Positions 50,847-57,016 of a stretch of DNA of 57,016 nucleotides are shown one piece after another (position 1 is the stretch's first letter; every line of letters starts with the position of its first letter). Both the position numbers and the translations under genes were made by a program. Source of the stretch: Chitinophagaceae bacterium (lineage in GTDB: Bacteria > Bacteroidota > Bacteroidia > Chitinophagales > Chitinophagaceae); assembly GCA_016786745.1 (NCBI GenBank), contig JAEUVS010000152.1, positions 1-57,016 of the forward strand. Direction: 5' to 3'. The notes under the pieces are model-generated. The model was not told the origin of the DNA and made no database searches. It saw only the letters and a program-made list of their open reading frames with translations.

Positions 50847-52064
50847 ATGAACCTTCACGAATACCAGGCAAAGGAATTACTCAAAAGATATAATGTACCA
50901 GTGCAGGAGGGCATCCCTGTGGATACTCCGCAGGCAGCGGAAGAAGCATATAAAAACCTGAAGGTTCAGTTCGGGAACAGCTTTGCCGTAGTAAAAGCCC
51001 AGATTCATGCCGGCGGCCGTGGTAAGGGGAAAATCAGGGGCACGGAGCAACGCGGTGTGGCGGTAGGCAAAAGCAGTGAACAGATCAAGGAGATAGCCGG
51101 CAATATTCTCGGTGGTACCCTCGTAACCATTCAAACGGGCGAAGCCGGTAAACTGGTAAACAAAGTGCTCGTTGCGCAGGATGTGTACTACCAGGGACCA
51201 AACCCGGTAAAGGAATTCTATCTTTCTATCCTCCTCGACCGCACAAAAGCGTGCAACGTGATTATGTACAGCACAGAGGGAGGGATGGACATTGAAGAAG
51301 TAGCACACAAAACACCCGATAAGATTTTTAAAGAATGGGTTCACCCTTCAGGCATGCTCCAACCTTTCCAGGCCAGGAAGATTGCGTTTAATCTCGGTCT
51401 TTCCGGGGAAGCATTTAAAAACTGCGTGAAGTTTGTAATGAATCTTTATAGCGCCTATGTAGCGCTTGATTGCAGCATGCTGGAAATTAACCCTCTCTTT
51501 AAAACAGCTGATGAAAAAATCCTGGCGGTAGACTGCAAGATGAACCTCGACGACAACGCGCTGATGCGTCATGCCGACCTCGAAGCATTGAGAGACGTGA
51601 GCGAAGAGGATCCGACGGAAGTACAAGCCGCGAAATTCAACCTCAATTTCGTGAAGCTTGATGGTAACGTAGGATGTATGGTGAACGGCGCAGGTCTCGC
51701 TATGGCAACGATGGATATGATAAAGCTGAATGGTGGTGAACCGGCGAACTTTCTTGATGTAGGTGGAACCGCCAATGCACAAACTGTTGAGGCCGGATTC
51801 AGGATCATATTAAAAGATCCGAAAGTAAAAGCAATACTCATCAATATCTTCGGAGGAATAGTTCGCTGCGACAGGGTGGCGCAGGGTGTTATTGACGCCT
51901 ATAAAAATATTGGCAACATAAATGTACCTATCATCGTAAGGTTGCAGGGCACCAATGCGGAAGAAGCGAAAAAACTGATTGAAGAAAGTGGGTTGAAAGT
52001 TCAATCTGCAATTTTACTCAGCGAAGCAGCTGCACTTGTTAATAAAGCAGTTTCACAGAACTAA
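50847..52064 (+). CDS. sucC: Succinyl-CoA synthetase beta subunit
   Basis: The 405-residue ATP-grasp protein begins MNLHEYQAKELLKRYNVPVQEG, the invariant SucC start. It has VVKAQIHAGGRGKG, EINPLF with Mg ligands, and the C-terminal CoA-ligase-like domain GGEPANFLDVGGTANAQTVEAGFRI and NIFGGIVRCDRVAQGV. It makes succinate and ATP or GTP from succinyl-CoA in the citric acid cycle. sucD is not adjacent: the next gene is a methyltransferase, so the two subunits are encoded apart. Confidence 0.96.
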   Translation: MNLHEYQAKELLKRYNVPVQEGIPVDTPQAAEEAYKNLKVQFGNSFAVVKAQIHAGGRGKGKIRGTEQRGVAVGKSSEQIKEIAGNILGGTLVTIQTGEAGKLVNKVLVAQDVYYQGPNPVKEFYLSILLDRTKACNVIMYSTEGGMDIEEVAHKTPDKIFKEWVHPSGMLQPFQARKIAFNLGLSGEAFKNCVKFVMNLYSAYVALDCSMLEINPLFKTADEKILAVDCKMNLDDNALMRHADLEALRDVSEEDPTEVQAAKFNLNFVKLDGNVGCMVNGAGLAMATMDMIKLNGGEPANFLDVGGTANAQTVEAGFRIILKDPKVKAILINIFGGIVRCDRVAQGVIDAYKNIGNINVPIIVRLQGTNAEEAKKLIEESGLKVQSAILLSEAAALVNKAVSQN

Positions 52065-52097
52065 CCAAAAGTTTCATGGGTATGGAAAAAACGGGCC

Positions 52098-52883
52098 GTG
52101 ATAATAACGGACAAACTAAAAATTTATTGGCCGGTCAATATGGAATTTGAAAGGATCGCCGATAAAAAAAGATTGCGGTTTATTACGAGTGCTATCATCC
52201 AAAACATTCCCATTACAGGACAAATTCTCGACGTTGGTTGTGGCAATGGCATCATCAGTCGCGCAATCGGTGTTCTCGGATATCCTGTTACAGGAATTGA
52301 TTCAAGTGAAAAAGCAATTGAGGCCGCGCGCGCCGCGAATAATCTTCCGAACGTAAATTTTATGGTAGTTGGTGCAGGAGAAATCTCTATGCCCCCGGGA
52401 AAGTACGCTGCAATAATTTGCAGCGAAGTGCTCGAACATCTTCACAAACCCGGCCACTTACTTTTAAAGCTACATAAATCACTGCGCGACGATGGTATTT
52501 TAATCGTGACTGTGCCAAACGGCAGAGGACCACGGGAACTTTTTGTTACACGACCCGTTCAATTTCTGCAGCGTAAAAATCTTACGCGGAATATGATCAG
52601 CAGTGTCAAAAAAATGCTGGGTTACAAGGGAACCACCGTGCAATCCAGTGCCGATGATCTTACCCACATACAGTTTTTCACTTACTCAAAGCTTACACGT
52701 CTTGCGTGGGCGCATAATTTCAGAATACAGAAAACGATGAAAAGCAACTTCATCGAACAGGTGTTTCCTTTTTCACTCCTCTTCAGGCGCAGCGTCTTTC
52801 TCCAAAAGCTCGATTGCTGGATCGCCGACCTGCTACCCCGCATTTTCGCCAGCGGCTTTATGACTGTGTGGAGAAAATATTAG
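52098..52883 (+). CDS. Class I SAM-dependent methyltransferase (UbiG-like)
   Basis: The 261-residue frame starts at GTG 52098; ATG 52140 (MEFERIADKKRLRF) is an alternative that keeps all conserved parts. Motif I is ILDVGCGNGIISRAIG (about 44-59), followed by VTGIDSSEKAIEAA, MPPGKYAAIICSEVLEHLHKPGHLL and GILIVTVPNGRGP. The C-terminal region FFTYSKLTRLAWAHNFRIQKTMKSNFIEQVFP is typical of methyltransferases from glycan or lipid pathways. It starts 33 bases after sucC. Substrate unknown. Confidence 0.8.
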   Translation: MIITDKLKIYWPVNMEFERIADKKRLRFITSAIIQNIPITGQILDVGCGNGIISRAIGVLGYPVTGIDSSEKAIEAARAANNLPNVNFMVVGAGEISMPPGKYAAIICSEVLEHLHKPGHLLLKLHKSLRDDGILIVTVPNGRGPRELFVTRPVQFLQRKNLTRNMISSVKKMLGYKGTTVQSSADDLTHIQFFTYSKLTRLAWAHNFRIQKTMKSNFIEQVFPFSLLFRRSVFLQKLDCWIADLLPRIFASGFMTVWRKY

Positions 52884-52884
52884 A

Positions 52885-52947
52885 ATGTTCTATGATACGT
52901 TTGGCATCATTTTTATACTCTTCTTAATACTAATCATTCTATCATGA
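52885..52947 (+). CDS. Possible 20-residue hydrophobic peptide
   Basis: A short ORF (MFYDTFGIIFILFLILIILS) begins one base after the methyltransferase stop (TAGAATG), a spacing that suits translational coupling. It would be a single membrane helix. The caution is that AT-rich spacer DNA readily encodes Ile/Leu/Phe runs. Confidence 0.3.
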   Translation: MFYDTFGIIFILFLILIILS

Positions 52948-52973
52948 ACGTTATAAAACAGTAATAATCCCTT

Positions 52974-53057
52974 ATGAAAAACGCCGGCACCGCTTTCCTC
53001 GCAGTCACATTGTTTTCCTACGTTGTTCTTTACGGATTAATCGCATTGCTCAGTTGA
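52974..53057 (+). CDS. Possible 27-residue membrane peptide
   Basis: This ORF encodes a charged/polar start (MKNAGT) followed by a single hydrophobic helix (AFLAVTLFSYVVLYGLIALLS), a typical small transmembrane protein layout. It follows the 20-residue ORF by 26 bases and overlaps the end of the convergent SprT-like gene by eight bases. Unlike the upstream peptide its codons are GC-mixed, which makes chance less likely. No family is recognised. Confidence 0.4.
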   Translation: MKNAGTAFLAVTLFSYVVLYGLIALLS

Positions 53058-53682
53058 TTTTCCCCTCGTAAGCTTTCACTTCGTAGATACCGCTGAACAG
53101 GTAGATCGTACCTGTGGCCACTTCTTCGCATTGATACCGTTTGCGGAGTTTTTTTCCTTTTCTGAATATCTGGCCCTTTCCTGCGTCGAATAACCGCCCC
53201 TCTCCTATATCTTCCACCATCACCGTTCCGTTGCTATTTGCGTCGTACTTTTTCAGAGCGCGCATCAGCGTTTCGTCGGAGCAACTGCTTGCGGGAAGGT
53301 TATGGAGCGATTTAGTGAGAAAGTACAGCAGGTCGTTCGGAAAAATTTCGGGTGTCAGGAAATCTTTCAGCATGGTGCCGTAGATGTGTTTCCATTCTTT
53401 GCCGTGCGGATCTACCCTGTTTTTATACTGTGTGAAAGTAACCAGGTGTGCGAGCTCGTGTATAAGTGTAATGAGAAAGCTGTATTTGTTGAGATTTCCG
53501 TTGACGCTGATCCGGTGGTTGTTGTACGACGTGGCGTGCCGGTAATCGCCGAGAACGGACTTGCGCTCCCTCGTTACAGTAAGATGTACCCTGTGTAAGT
53601 TGAGGTAGTCGAGAACCAGCCTGGCCGCCTTTTCAGGAATGTACTTTTTTATCGCCTCAAGTGGTGCTTCTGTCTTTGGCAT
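53050..53682 (-). CDS. SprT-like zinc metallopeptidase-domain protein
   Basis: The 210-residue protein has the zincin motif HELAHLV (residues 75-81) in LITLIHELAHLVTFTQYKN and a third ligand candidate His in DPHGKEWKHIYG, the arrangement of SprT/SprT-like proteins. A C-terminal segment (RKGKKLRKRYQCEEVATGTIYLFSGIYEVKAYEG) looks like the beta-rich tail found in these proteins, but the usual zinc ribbon with several Cys is not evident. Its start overlaps the preceding membrane-protein gene by 26 bases. Cytoplasmic; substrate unknown. Confidence 0.82.
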   Translation of the reverse strand: MPKTEAPLEAIKKYIPEKAARLVLDYLNLHRVHLTVTRERKSVLGDYRHATSYNNHRISVNGNLNKYSFLITLIHELAHLVTFTQYKNRVDPHGKEWKHIYGTMLKDFLTPEIFPNDLLYFLTKSLHNLPASSCSDETLMRALKKYDANSNGTVMVEDIGEGRLFDAGKGQIFRKGKKLRKRYQCEEVATGTIYLFSGIYEVKAYEGKIN

Positions 53683-54070
53683 ACCGGTCCTTCCTGCTAA
53701 GTTTCATGATGATGGAAATTTCCAGAAAAGTGTACACGAAATATAGGAACATGCAGCCGAATATTGCGCCTTTGCTTACGCCTTTCTTTGCCGCCATAAT
53801 GTAGATGACCGCGGCAAAAAGACAAATGAGCATTTTAGCGAACATGCCGCCATAAATCATTCTCATGAAACCGTAGACATTGTTATTCCCCAGCGACCGC
53901 GCAAAAAGCAGAAATGAAATTGTGGTTGCGATAAATAAAATAGCATTCCCAACGATCATCACCGTTTTATCCATTTGCCACAAAAAGCTGAGGTCAGGAA
54001 CTACGGCCAGTATGATTGTGGTAACAATAAAAACGACGATAACCGGTGAGAAGGCCCTGATCAATTTCAT
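53657..54070 (-). CDS. Four-helix membrane protein, unknown
   Basis: The 137-residue protein has four predicted membrane segments (about 8-24, 36-56, 76-92 and 100-120) and a basic, charged C-terminus (KLSRKDRYAKDRSTT). In size and layout it recalls the AtpI-like proteins found between bactofilin and ATP synthase genes in Bacteroidota, but here no atp gene follows, so this is weak. It is coupled to bactofilin by an ATGA overlap (54067-54070). Confidence 0.7.
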   Translation of the reverse strand: MKLIRAFSPVIVVFIVTTIILAVVPDLSFLWQMDKTVMIVGNAILFIATTISFLLFARSLGNNNVYGFMRMIYGGMFAKMLICLFAAVIYIMAAKKGVSKGAIFGCMFLYFVYTFLEISIIMKLSRKDRYAKDRSTT

Positions 54071-54525
54071 TTCAAAGAGAAAGTGGTATCAGCCACCACC
54101 GATTTTTCGCTCCTGGTTTCGTTAACGGAATTGCTCGATTTGGGCTTTTCTGACGAAGCTGTGGTCATATGGCACTGTCCATTGAAATTGGCGTTTGTTT
54201 CTATCTGCAATTTCGCGGCGTGGATATTGCCCGTAACGTTGCTGCCTCCTTTGAGCTGCAAAAGTTCTTTTACCTTGATGGTTCCATTAATTTTGCCCAT
54301 GATGTCGGCCTGCTGACCCACAATGTCGCCCTCAACTACTCCGTTGGCGCCTATTACCACTTTGGCGGTGGAGTTGATATTGCCCTGCAGGGTGCCGTCG
54401 ATGCGGATGTCGCCGCTGGAGCTGATGTCGCCTTTGAGGGTTGTGCCTGCGGCGATAATGCTTGCACCTGATGGTTGTGCAGGTGCGTCGTAAGAAACTT
54501 CGGATTTAGACTTATGGTTAAACAT
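54067..54525 (-). CDS. Bactofilin (polymer-forming cytoskeletal protein)
   Basis: The 152-residue protein has the bactofilin core (about residues 18-120), a right-handed beta-helix of short repeats: SIIAAGTTLKGDISSSGDIRIDGTLQGNI, AKVVIGANGVVEGDIVGQQADIMGKINGTIKV, LLQLKGGSNVTGNIHAAKLQIETNANFNG. The flanks are short, polar and probably disordered. Bactofilins self-assemble into filaments and scaffold wall enzymes or motility machinery. It lies between a membrane-anchor protein and a small membrane protein in one operon. Confidence 0.93.
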   Translation of the reverse strand: MFNHKSKSEVSYDAPAQPSGASIIAAGTTLKGDISSSGDIRIDGTLQGNINSTAKVVIGANGVVEGDIVGQQADIMGKINGTIKVKELLQLKGGSNVTGNIHAAKLQIETNANFNGQCHMTTASSEKPKSSNSVNETRSEKSVVADTTFSLK

Positions 54526-54536
54526 GGCTGTTAGTT

Positions 54537-54932
54537 TTAGTCTTCAAGATTATCAGATTTAGGAACTTCAACTTGTGTTGTATCGAGCTGTAATGGCGAA
54601 TTACCCTGCAGTACATTCCTGATATTGTCCAGGTATTGCTCTTTGTATCGTACAGCCTGTTCCAATGAATCGGTTTTGAGCTTAAGGTCCCGCAACTCTT
54701 TGGTCGCGTTAATGTCGCCATAGCCCGGAATATACAAACGCAGTGGTGTGAACACTATCAAAGCTACCGTAAGGCCAGTCAAAACTACAAAAATGGTGCT
54801 AAGTGTAATATATACGCTCAGCCTCGACAGTTTAAACGTTACAACTTCCTCGTAAGTATCATCGTTCATTACCACCAGCCGGTACCGGTTCTGGAGGCGT
54901 TTTAAGGTTGAATTGGCATCGAATTTGGCCAT
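54537..54932 (-). CDS. Membrane anchor resembling the N-terminus of bactofilin-linked M23 peptidases, without the peptidase domain
   Basis: The 131-residue protein has a cytoplasmic N-terminus (RLQNRYRLVVMNDDTYEEVVTFKLSRLSVYI), one membrane helix (about 44-64), then FTPLRLYIPGYGDINATKELRDLKLKTDSLEQAVRYKEQYLDNIRNVLQG. This matches, from memory, the first part of Bacteroidota M23 metallopeptidases, which continue for another 150-200 residues with HXXXD and HXH zinc motifs. Here the frame stops and bactofilin starts 11 bases later. No M23 sequence is seen in any frame nearby. It may be a natural bactofilin adaptor. Confidence 0.72.
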   Translation of the reverse strand: MAKFDANSTLKRLQNRYRLVVMNDDTYEEVVTFKLSRLSVYITLSTIFVVLTGLTVALIVFTPLRLYIPGYGDINATKELRDLKLKTDSLEQAVRYKEQYLDNIRNVLQGNSPLQLDTTQVEVPKSDNLED

Positions 54933-55036
54933 ATCAGGCAGATCAGGGATTAAAGGTAGTTGTTACAGGAAAATAGGGAATATTTTAAAATAAAATTCAT
55001 TATTATCAGTTATTAAGAACTTAGTTTGCGCCGGTA

Positions 55037-57016
55037 ATGTTTAAGGTATCTTTCCAGACATTGTTGATTTCCCTGCTGGTATTCCTATGTTTCCCGGATG
55101 CTTATGCCCAGCCTGTACTCCCCTCAGACCTCAAGAAACCTGAAAAATATGAAAACCGCAAGCTTGGAGCGGAAAAATCAGCAGAGAAGAAATTTAAGGG
55201 TCCCCGCAAGTTCATCCAGAACACGGTAACTCATTACAACTGGTATTTCAACGCCAACAATAAACTTGACCAGGTAATCGAGAGAGCGAAACTGGCGCAC
55301 CGCGACGATTACGGCCAGCTCCTCACGTTTTACAATTACACACTCGAAAAAACTTCCGCCGAACAAACAGAACTCGATTCGGTCATTTACAAGGCAAATA
55401 CGGGCATTCTTACCCACGACCTGCGCAATTCATGGATAGATAACCTGTATATGCTGATGGGAAAAGCATATTACTTCAGGAACGATCTTGATTCGGCTTA
55501 TCTCACTTTCCAGTACATCAATTACGCGTTTTCGAAAAAGGAACCCGACGGATATGATATTCCGATAGGCAGTAATGCGTCGGAAGGTAATAACGCGCTT
55601 TCGGTGTCGAGCAAAGAAAATAACAGTCTTGTCAACCGGGCCCTTACCACCCCGCCGAGCCGCAATGAATCTTTCATCTGGCAGATAAAAACCTATATCG
55701 CACGCGACAGGATGCCCGAAGCCGTGAGCCTGATACAGACGCTTAAAAACGACAGGCTGTTCCCGGAGCGCCTTCAAACCGATCTCGACGAAGTGCAGGC
55801 GCTATACTTCTACCAGCAGGAAAATTATGACAGCGCCGCGTATTATCTCGAAAGGGCATTGGGCAATGCCGGGAACCGGCAGGAAGCTTCAAGGTGGGAG
55901 TACCTGATCGCCCAGTTGTATGAGCTCGCGAAAAAACCATCGCGTGCGGTTGAGTTTTACGACCGCGCGAAAAAACGCACGCTCGATCCGGTTCTTGAAG
56001 TGTACGCGATACTTAATTCCATCAAACAGAACAAAGGCGATTCGGCTGCTATCAAAGAAAATATTGAGGCGCTCCGCAAAATGGGGCGCAGGGACCTTTA
56101 CACCAAGTACCGCGATATCATTTACTACACAGCAGCACAGATAGAACTTGAACGGAATAACATTCCGGGAGCGAAGGAAATGCTGTTGAAGTCCACAAAA
56201 GCTACCACGCAGGAAAATGCGGCACAGAGAAGCCGGTCGTTCCTGATGCTCGCCGACCTGTTTTACAACGAGCACGATTATGTTTCTGCAAAACGATATT
56301 ACGACTCGATCAACAACAACGATCCGGGTGTACCTGATCCCGTCGCGCTGGACGTTAAAAAACAGGTGTTGTCGCAGATTGTTCTTCAACTCGAAATAAT
56401 TGACCGGCAGGACAGTTTGCAAAGGATTGCAGCGATGCCGGAAGCGGAACGCGCTGCGTACATCAGGAAACTGGTGAGAACACTAAGAAGAAGGCAGGGA
56501 CTGAAAGAAGAAGAGCAACCAGGCAACGCAGCTGTTGGTTTGGGTGATAGAGATAAACCGCCTCCCGATCTTTTTGGTTCAACCAATGAGAAGGGCGACT
56601 GGTATTTCAGCAATGCTTCATTAAAGTCGAAAGGTTTTACAGCTTTCAGGCAAAAATGGGGCAACAGGCCGAATGTCGACAACTGGCGAAGGCAGTCGCT
56701 TATTTCGGATCAGTCGGGTGCATCGGGGCCGCGTAATCCACGTAACCTGGTGGGCGACGCCGGTGGTTCAGATAGCGCCGCGATGGTGGCAGATTTAAGT
56801 TATGAAGGCTTGCTTGCTAACCTTCCACTGACAGATGCAAAACGTGAATTGTCGCATGATTCGATTGAGAATGCCATGGTTGATCTTGGTGTGCTTTACG
56901 TAGACAAGCTTGAAGAATACAAGGTTGCGATTGATACGCTTGAAAGTTTCCTGGATTTGTTTGCTTACAGTAACCGCAGGCCCGAAGCGTTGTATTACCT
57001 GTATTATGCCTATCAG
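55037..57016 (+). CDS. SprE/PorW-like TPR protein of the T9SS, partial (3' end beyond right edge)
   Basis: The frame opens at ATG 55037 with a signal peptide (MFKVSFQTLLISLLVFLCFPDAYA, cleavage before Gln) and continues open for 660 codons to the window end. Many TPR-like helix pairs are visible, for example LYMLMGKAYYFRNDLDSAYLTFQYI, YFYQQENYDSAAYYLERALGNAG, LAQLYELAKKPSRAVEFYDRAKK-type units and LGVLYVDKLEEYKVAIDTLESFLDLF. Length, repeat pattern and N-terminal HYNWYFNANNKLDQVIERAK fit the SprE/PorW component of T9SS and gliding motility. It is divergent from the bactofilin operon by about 100 bases. Family assignment is from pattern memory. Confidence 0.75.
   Translation, partial: MFKVSFQTLLISLLVFLCFPDAYAQPVLPSDLKKPEKYENRKLGAEKSAEKKFKGPRKFIQNTVTHYNWYFNANNKLDQVIERAKLAHRDDYGQLLTFYNYTLEKTSAEQTELDSVIYKANTGILTHDLRNSWIDNLYMLMGKAYYFRNDLDSAYLTFQYINYAFSKKEPDGYDIPIGSNASEGNNALSVSSKENNSLVNRALTTPPSRNESFIWQIKTYIARDRMPEAVSLIQTLKNDRLFPERLQTDLDEVQALYFYQQENYDSAAYYLERALGNAGNRQEASRWEYLIAQLYELAKKPSRAVEFYDRAKKRTLDPVLEVYAILNSIKQNKGDSAAIKENIEALRKMGRRDLYTKYRDIIYYTAAQIELERNNIPGAKEMLLKSTKATTQENAAQRSRSFLMLADLFYNEHDYVSAKRYYDSINNNDPGVPDPVALDVKKQVLSQIVLQLEIIDRQDSLQRIAAMPEAERAAYIRKLVRTLRRRQGLKEEEQPGNAAVGLGDRDKPPPDLFGSTNEKGDWYFSNASLKSKGFTAFRQKWGNRPNVDNWRRQSLISDQSGASGPRNPRNLVGDAGGSDSAAMVADLSYEGLLANLPLTDAKRELSHDSIENAMVDLGVLYVDKLEEYKVAIDTLESFLDLFAYSNRRPEALYYLYYAYQ

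Noticed and set aside
52076..52150. Possible N-terminal frameshift in the methyltransferase after sucC
   Set aside because: A 22-codon ORF starts at ATG 52076 in another frame, but the GTG/ATG frame gives a plausible full methyltransferase N-terminus, so no frameshift needs to be assumed.

Overview
The window looks like a chromosomal segment of a Bacteroidota bacterium, most likely of the Chitinophagaceae/Chitinophagia group. Signs are two proteins with the type IX secretion (T9SS) type-B C-terminal sorting domain, a SprE/PorW-like TPR protein, a bactofilin cluster, MqnA (futalosine menaquinone route), a bifunctional HisB, weak Shine-Dalgarno sequences, and promoter elements of the Bacteroidota form TTTG-N18-20-TAnnTTTG. 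I see no phage, plasmid, insertion sequence, CRISPR array or tRNA gene.

Layout. 1-3.1 kb: start of a trp operon (trpE, trpG, trpD running off the left edge), preceded by an 18-codon leader peptide with three consecutive Trp codons and a terminator. 3.1-9.6 kb: a his operon (hisG, hisD, hisC, hisB) whose hisC-hisB junction is interrupted by a sorbosone-dehydrogenase-like gene and a cytochrome c. It is preceded by a His-rich 16-codon leader peptide and a terminator. hisH, hisA, hisF and hisI are not here. 9.6-11.3 kb: a small secreted protein, a fructose-6-phosphate-aldolase-type transaldolase, the SRP RNA gene (ffs), and a second, unassigned RNA candidate with its own promoter and terminator. 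11.3-15.3 kb: a long helical protein, a queuosine-precursor-type transporter, a small membrane protein and a secreted GH130 enzyme.

15.3-30.2 kb is a surface-glycan region. A rightward operon encodes a YfhO-type membrane protein, two methyltransferases and two glycosyltransferases. A leftward eight-gene operon starts with glucose-1-phosphate cytidylyltransferase and CDP-glucose 4,6-dehydratase, then an epimerase, a C-methyltransferase, a reductase, a CmcI-like protein and two GT2 enzymes. Together the first five predict a CDP-activated, C-methyl-branched 6-deoxyhexose. A lipoprotein lies where the two operons converge. 30.2-35.7 kb holds two tandem paralogous T9SS cargo proteins.

35.6-53 kb is mostly housekeeping: mqnA, purB, prfC, a YitT-family protein, an A-type Fe-S carrier, a methylmalonyl-CoA mutase catalytic subunit, glnS, an AraC regulator, a cupin, an MG2/TonB-plug-like outer-surface protein, a YggS-type PLP protein, acyl-CoA dehydrogenase, sucC and a methyltransferase followed by two possible tiny membrane peptides. 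53-55 kb is a compact operon of a membrane anchor lacking its usual M23 domain, bactofilin, a four-helix membrane protein and a SprT-like protein. The right edge is the first two thirds or so of a SprE/PorW-like gene.

The most distinctive features are the regulatory and RNA elements outside the obvious genes: two attenuators of the same minimal design with leader peptides starting almost at the predicted transcription start, the SRP RNA, and the repeat-containing RNA candidate at about 11.0-11.16 kb.
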